Below are positions 62,556 through 64,000 of a DNA stretch of 64,000 bases, piece after piece. The notes below the pieces were generated by a model. The model was not told where the DNA came from. It searched no databases and saw only the letters and a list, made by a program, of their open reading frames with translations. Position 1 is the first letter of the stretch. Each line of letters opens with the position of its first letter. Origin of the DNA: Bog-473 sp963840435 (GTDB taxonomy: Bacteria > Actinomycetota > Acidimicrobiia > Acidimicrobiales > RAAP-2); contig CAWIYY010000017.1 in assembly GCA_963840435.1 (NCBI GenBank), forward strand, positions 1 to 64,000, in the 5' to 3' direction. The translations under genes and the position numbers were made by a program.

Positions 62556-63827
62556 TTAGGGAGAGAGGTCGCCTACCGGGCGGGCGGGAGTTTCCGATGA
62601 CGTGGTGCCGGGCGCGGGGCTGCGCCGACCATTGCGGCGGCCGCCGGAACGGGTTCCGGCGCTCAGCTCGTCGATCAGCTGCCTCCAGCGGTCTGCACTG
62701 GCTCCGATCGTGAAGCGCTGGCACCGGTCTCGTGCGGCTCGTCCCATGGCTCGACGTCGACCTGGGTCCACGACAAGGCTCGCCGCAGCCTCGATCAACC
62801 CGTCCCTGTCGTCCACCGCGACCACGAAGCCTGACTCGCCATCGGCGACAACGTCGGTCACCCCCGGGACGTTGGTGGCCACGATGGGCAATCCCGACAA
62901 TCCGGCGTCGATAAGGACACCCGCCATGCCCTCACCCGTCGGCAGGCTGGGAAATACAAGGAGATCCGCCCGCTGCATTTCGGGAGCGCCATCCCGACGG
63001 CCCAGCATTTCGACGCCGGCCGCTGCCGCCATTGGTTGGAGCATCTCATACATCGGTCCGTCGCCGACCAAGCGTCCTTGGACGGCCAGGCCCCGCTTGC
63101 GCAAGGCGTCAACGACCTCAATGAAGAGATCGGGACGCTTTCCTGTGTTGAGATAACCAACGAACAGCAGCTCGACGTCCTTGCCCGGTTCCCGGACGCC
63201 GGTTTCTTGGCCTTCGTCGTCCGGCGATGCTGGGCGGTAAACAGTTGGGTCGCGTCCAGTCCAGAGCACCGTGAGCCGGCGTGCATCCACACCGAGCGTC
63301 ATCCGATACTGCTCAGAGACGTCTTCCGAGACGGTGGCGACCCGAGCTGCTCGCCAACACAGCAAGCGCCACAGCAGCCGCCGCGGACCTCGGCAGGCGG
63401 CTTCGGGCAGAGTGCCGATCGCGTAGTAGACCACCGGCACCGAGGTCGCCACTGCCGCGTACTTGTGGGCATCACCCCCGTAGGCCACTACAAGCGCCGG
63501 TTTCCAGTGTCGAAGGGTGCGCCTGAGTTGCATCAGGGCAGCGGGACGGAACCCGGTAGAAGCCATCGCTCCGCCAGCCAGGCCGACTGTGGCGTCCACC
63601 GGGACCTCGTCGTCACCTTCGAACATGGAAACGAGGTAGTGCCCGCTGCCAGGACCGCCGAGCTCGTCGACCAGTGCGCGCGCTGACACCTGCGCGCCCC
63701 TATGTAAGGCACTGGGAACAAGGTGAATGACACACCCCCGGGACGGCGGCGGGGCCGACGACCCGTCGGCCGTGGTTGGAGGTTGTTGGCGACGGGCGAA
63801 CATGGCCGACGTATTATTGTCGCTCAA
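62556..63827 (-). CDS. Glycosyltransferase family 4 protein
   Basis: 423 aa. GT-B fold: acceptor half with VIHLVPSALHRGAQVSARAL and VVYYAIGTLPEAACRGPRRL, donor half with ELLFVGYLNTGKRPDLFIEV, VQGRLVGDGPMYEMLQPMA and the EX7E-like stretch EGMAGVLIDAGLSGLPIVAT. It transfers a sugar from a nucleotide donor, retaining configuration, probably in envelope polysaccharide or glycolipid synthesis. It carries a Pro/Arg-rich tail of about 30 residues with low complexity. Confidence 0.88.
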   Translation of the reverse strand: MSDNNTSAMFARRQQPPTTADGSSAPPPSRGCVIHLVPSALHRGAQVSARALVDELGGPGSGHYLVSMFEGDDEVPVDATVGLAGGAMASTGFRPAALMQLRRTLRHWKPALVVAYGGDAHKYAAVATSVPVVYYAIGTLPEAACRGPRRLLWRLLCWRAARVATVSEDVSEQYRMTLGVDARRLTVLWTGRDPTVYRPASPDDEGQETGVREPGKDVELLFVGYLNTGKRPDLFIEVVDALRKRGLAVQGRLVGDGPMYEMLQPMAAAAGVEMLGRRDGAPEMQRADLLVFPSLPTGEGMAGVLIDAGLSGLPIVATNVPGVTDVVADGESGFVVAVDDRDGLIEAAASLVVDPGRRRAMGRAARDRCQRFTIGASADRWRQLIDELSAGTRSGGRRNGRRSPAPGTTSSETPARPVGDLSP

Positions 63828-64000
63828 CGGGAGCGGGCGCCTCCCCTGGAGGGGTCGGCGAGTCTGGGCTGGAGTCCCGGTCGAGCGGACAGCTCGATGG
63901 GCTTTTCTATCCGTTGACCTCCTTCGAAGTCGGAATCTGACGGACCAACTCGGATGAGTGCAGCGAGTTCTCGGGGCTTAAACAAGCACGCCGCGGATTG

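Noticed and set aside
1..64000. CRISPR arrays, tRNA or rRNA genes, insertion sequences, integrase attachment sites
   Set aside because: I looked for regularly spaced repeats, cloverleaf-like stretches, transposase motifs and flanking repeats and found none I could support.

Overview
The window is 64 kb of high-G+C DNA (about 65-68% in most lines I counted). It carries many actinobacterial hallmarks: GTG and TTG starts, an SARP/AfsR-type regulator, an ECF sigma factor with a SnoaL-like tail, several TetR regulators, a GH15 trehalase-type enzyme, a coenzyme-F420-type oxidoreductase, a DUF35/thiolase pair, Cys-rich lipoproteins with CMRxHG motifs, and a Streptomyces-like VanR/VanS pair. An actinobacterium is well supported. 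A soil or acidimicrobial lineage is possible but not shown. I saw no rRNA, tRNA, CRISPR array or insertion sequence.

Layout. 0.2-10.7 kb: lipid, CoA and redox genes on the + strand (Zn-ribbon/OB protein, thiolase, sulfotransferase-like protein, two paralogous redoxins, nitronate monooxygenase, GH15 hydrolase, tandem VOC protein, F420-type reductase), with a DUF2090 aldolase-like gene on the - strand. 10.8-16.1 kb: - strand block of DEAD-box helicase, DoxX-like protein, GNAT, membrane protein and two TetR regulators. 16.2-31.9 kb: PhyH dioxygenase, PPOX protein, SARP regulator divergent from an ABC exporter, patatin, terpene-cyclase-fold protein, sigma factor, RibD-like reductase, and a TetR/MFS pair with duplicated operators. 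32-38.3 kb: acyl-CoA synthetase divergent from a tightly coupled MarR / amidohydrolase / DegT-type PLP enzyme / small ORF / SDR operon, then a convergent SDR. 38.9-46.8 kb: secreted and lipoprotein genes, and a tandem-permease ABC system divergent from a NarL-type two-component system.

46.9-56 kb: the most unusual locus. Four paralogous lipoprotein genes surround a MacB-type permease, its ATPase and a peptidoglycan-binding membrane-fusion protein. A divergent OmpR-type two-component system lies next to them, across a 38-bp near-perfect palindrome. This looks like a cell-envelope export or sensing module with a home-made lipoprotein family.

56.2-60.9 kb: a glycopeptide-resistance-type cluster, vanS-vanR (minus strand, high G+C) divergent from vanH-vanA-vanX (plus strand, about 50-55% G+C). 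The change in base composition at the junction suggests the halves have different histories. 61.2-63.8 kb: a sugar-nucleotide epimerase and a GT4 glycosyltransferase.

Six apparent frameshifts, all of the same sign (one extra base or two missing), fall between 47.5 and 58.9 kb: lipoprotein copy 1, lipoprotein copy 3, the fusion protein, the histidine kinase (twice) and vanH. I saw none elsewhere. This points to local sequencing or assembly error at least as much as to real decay, so these genes are listed as pseudogenes only in the sense that they do not read through as given.
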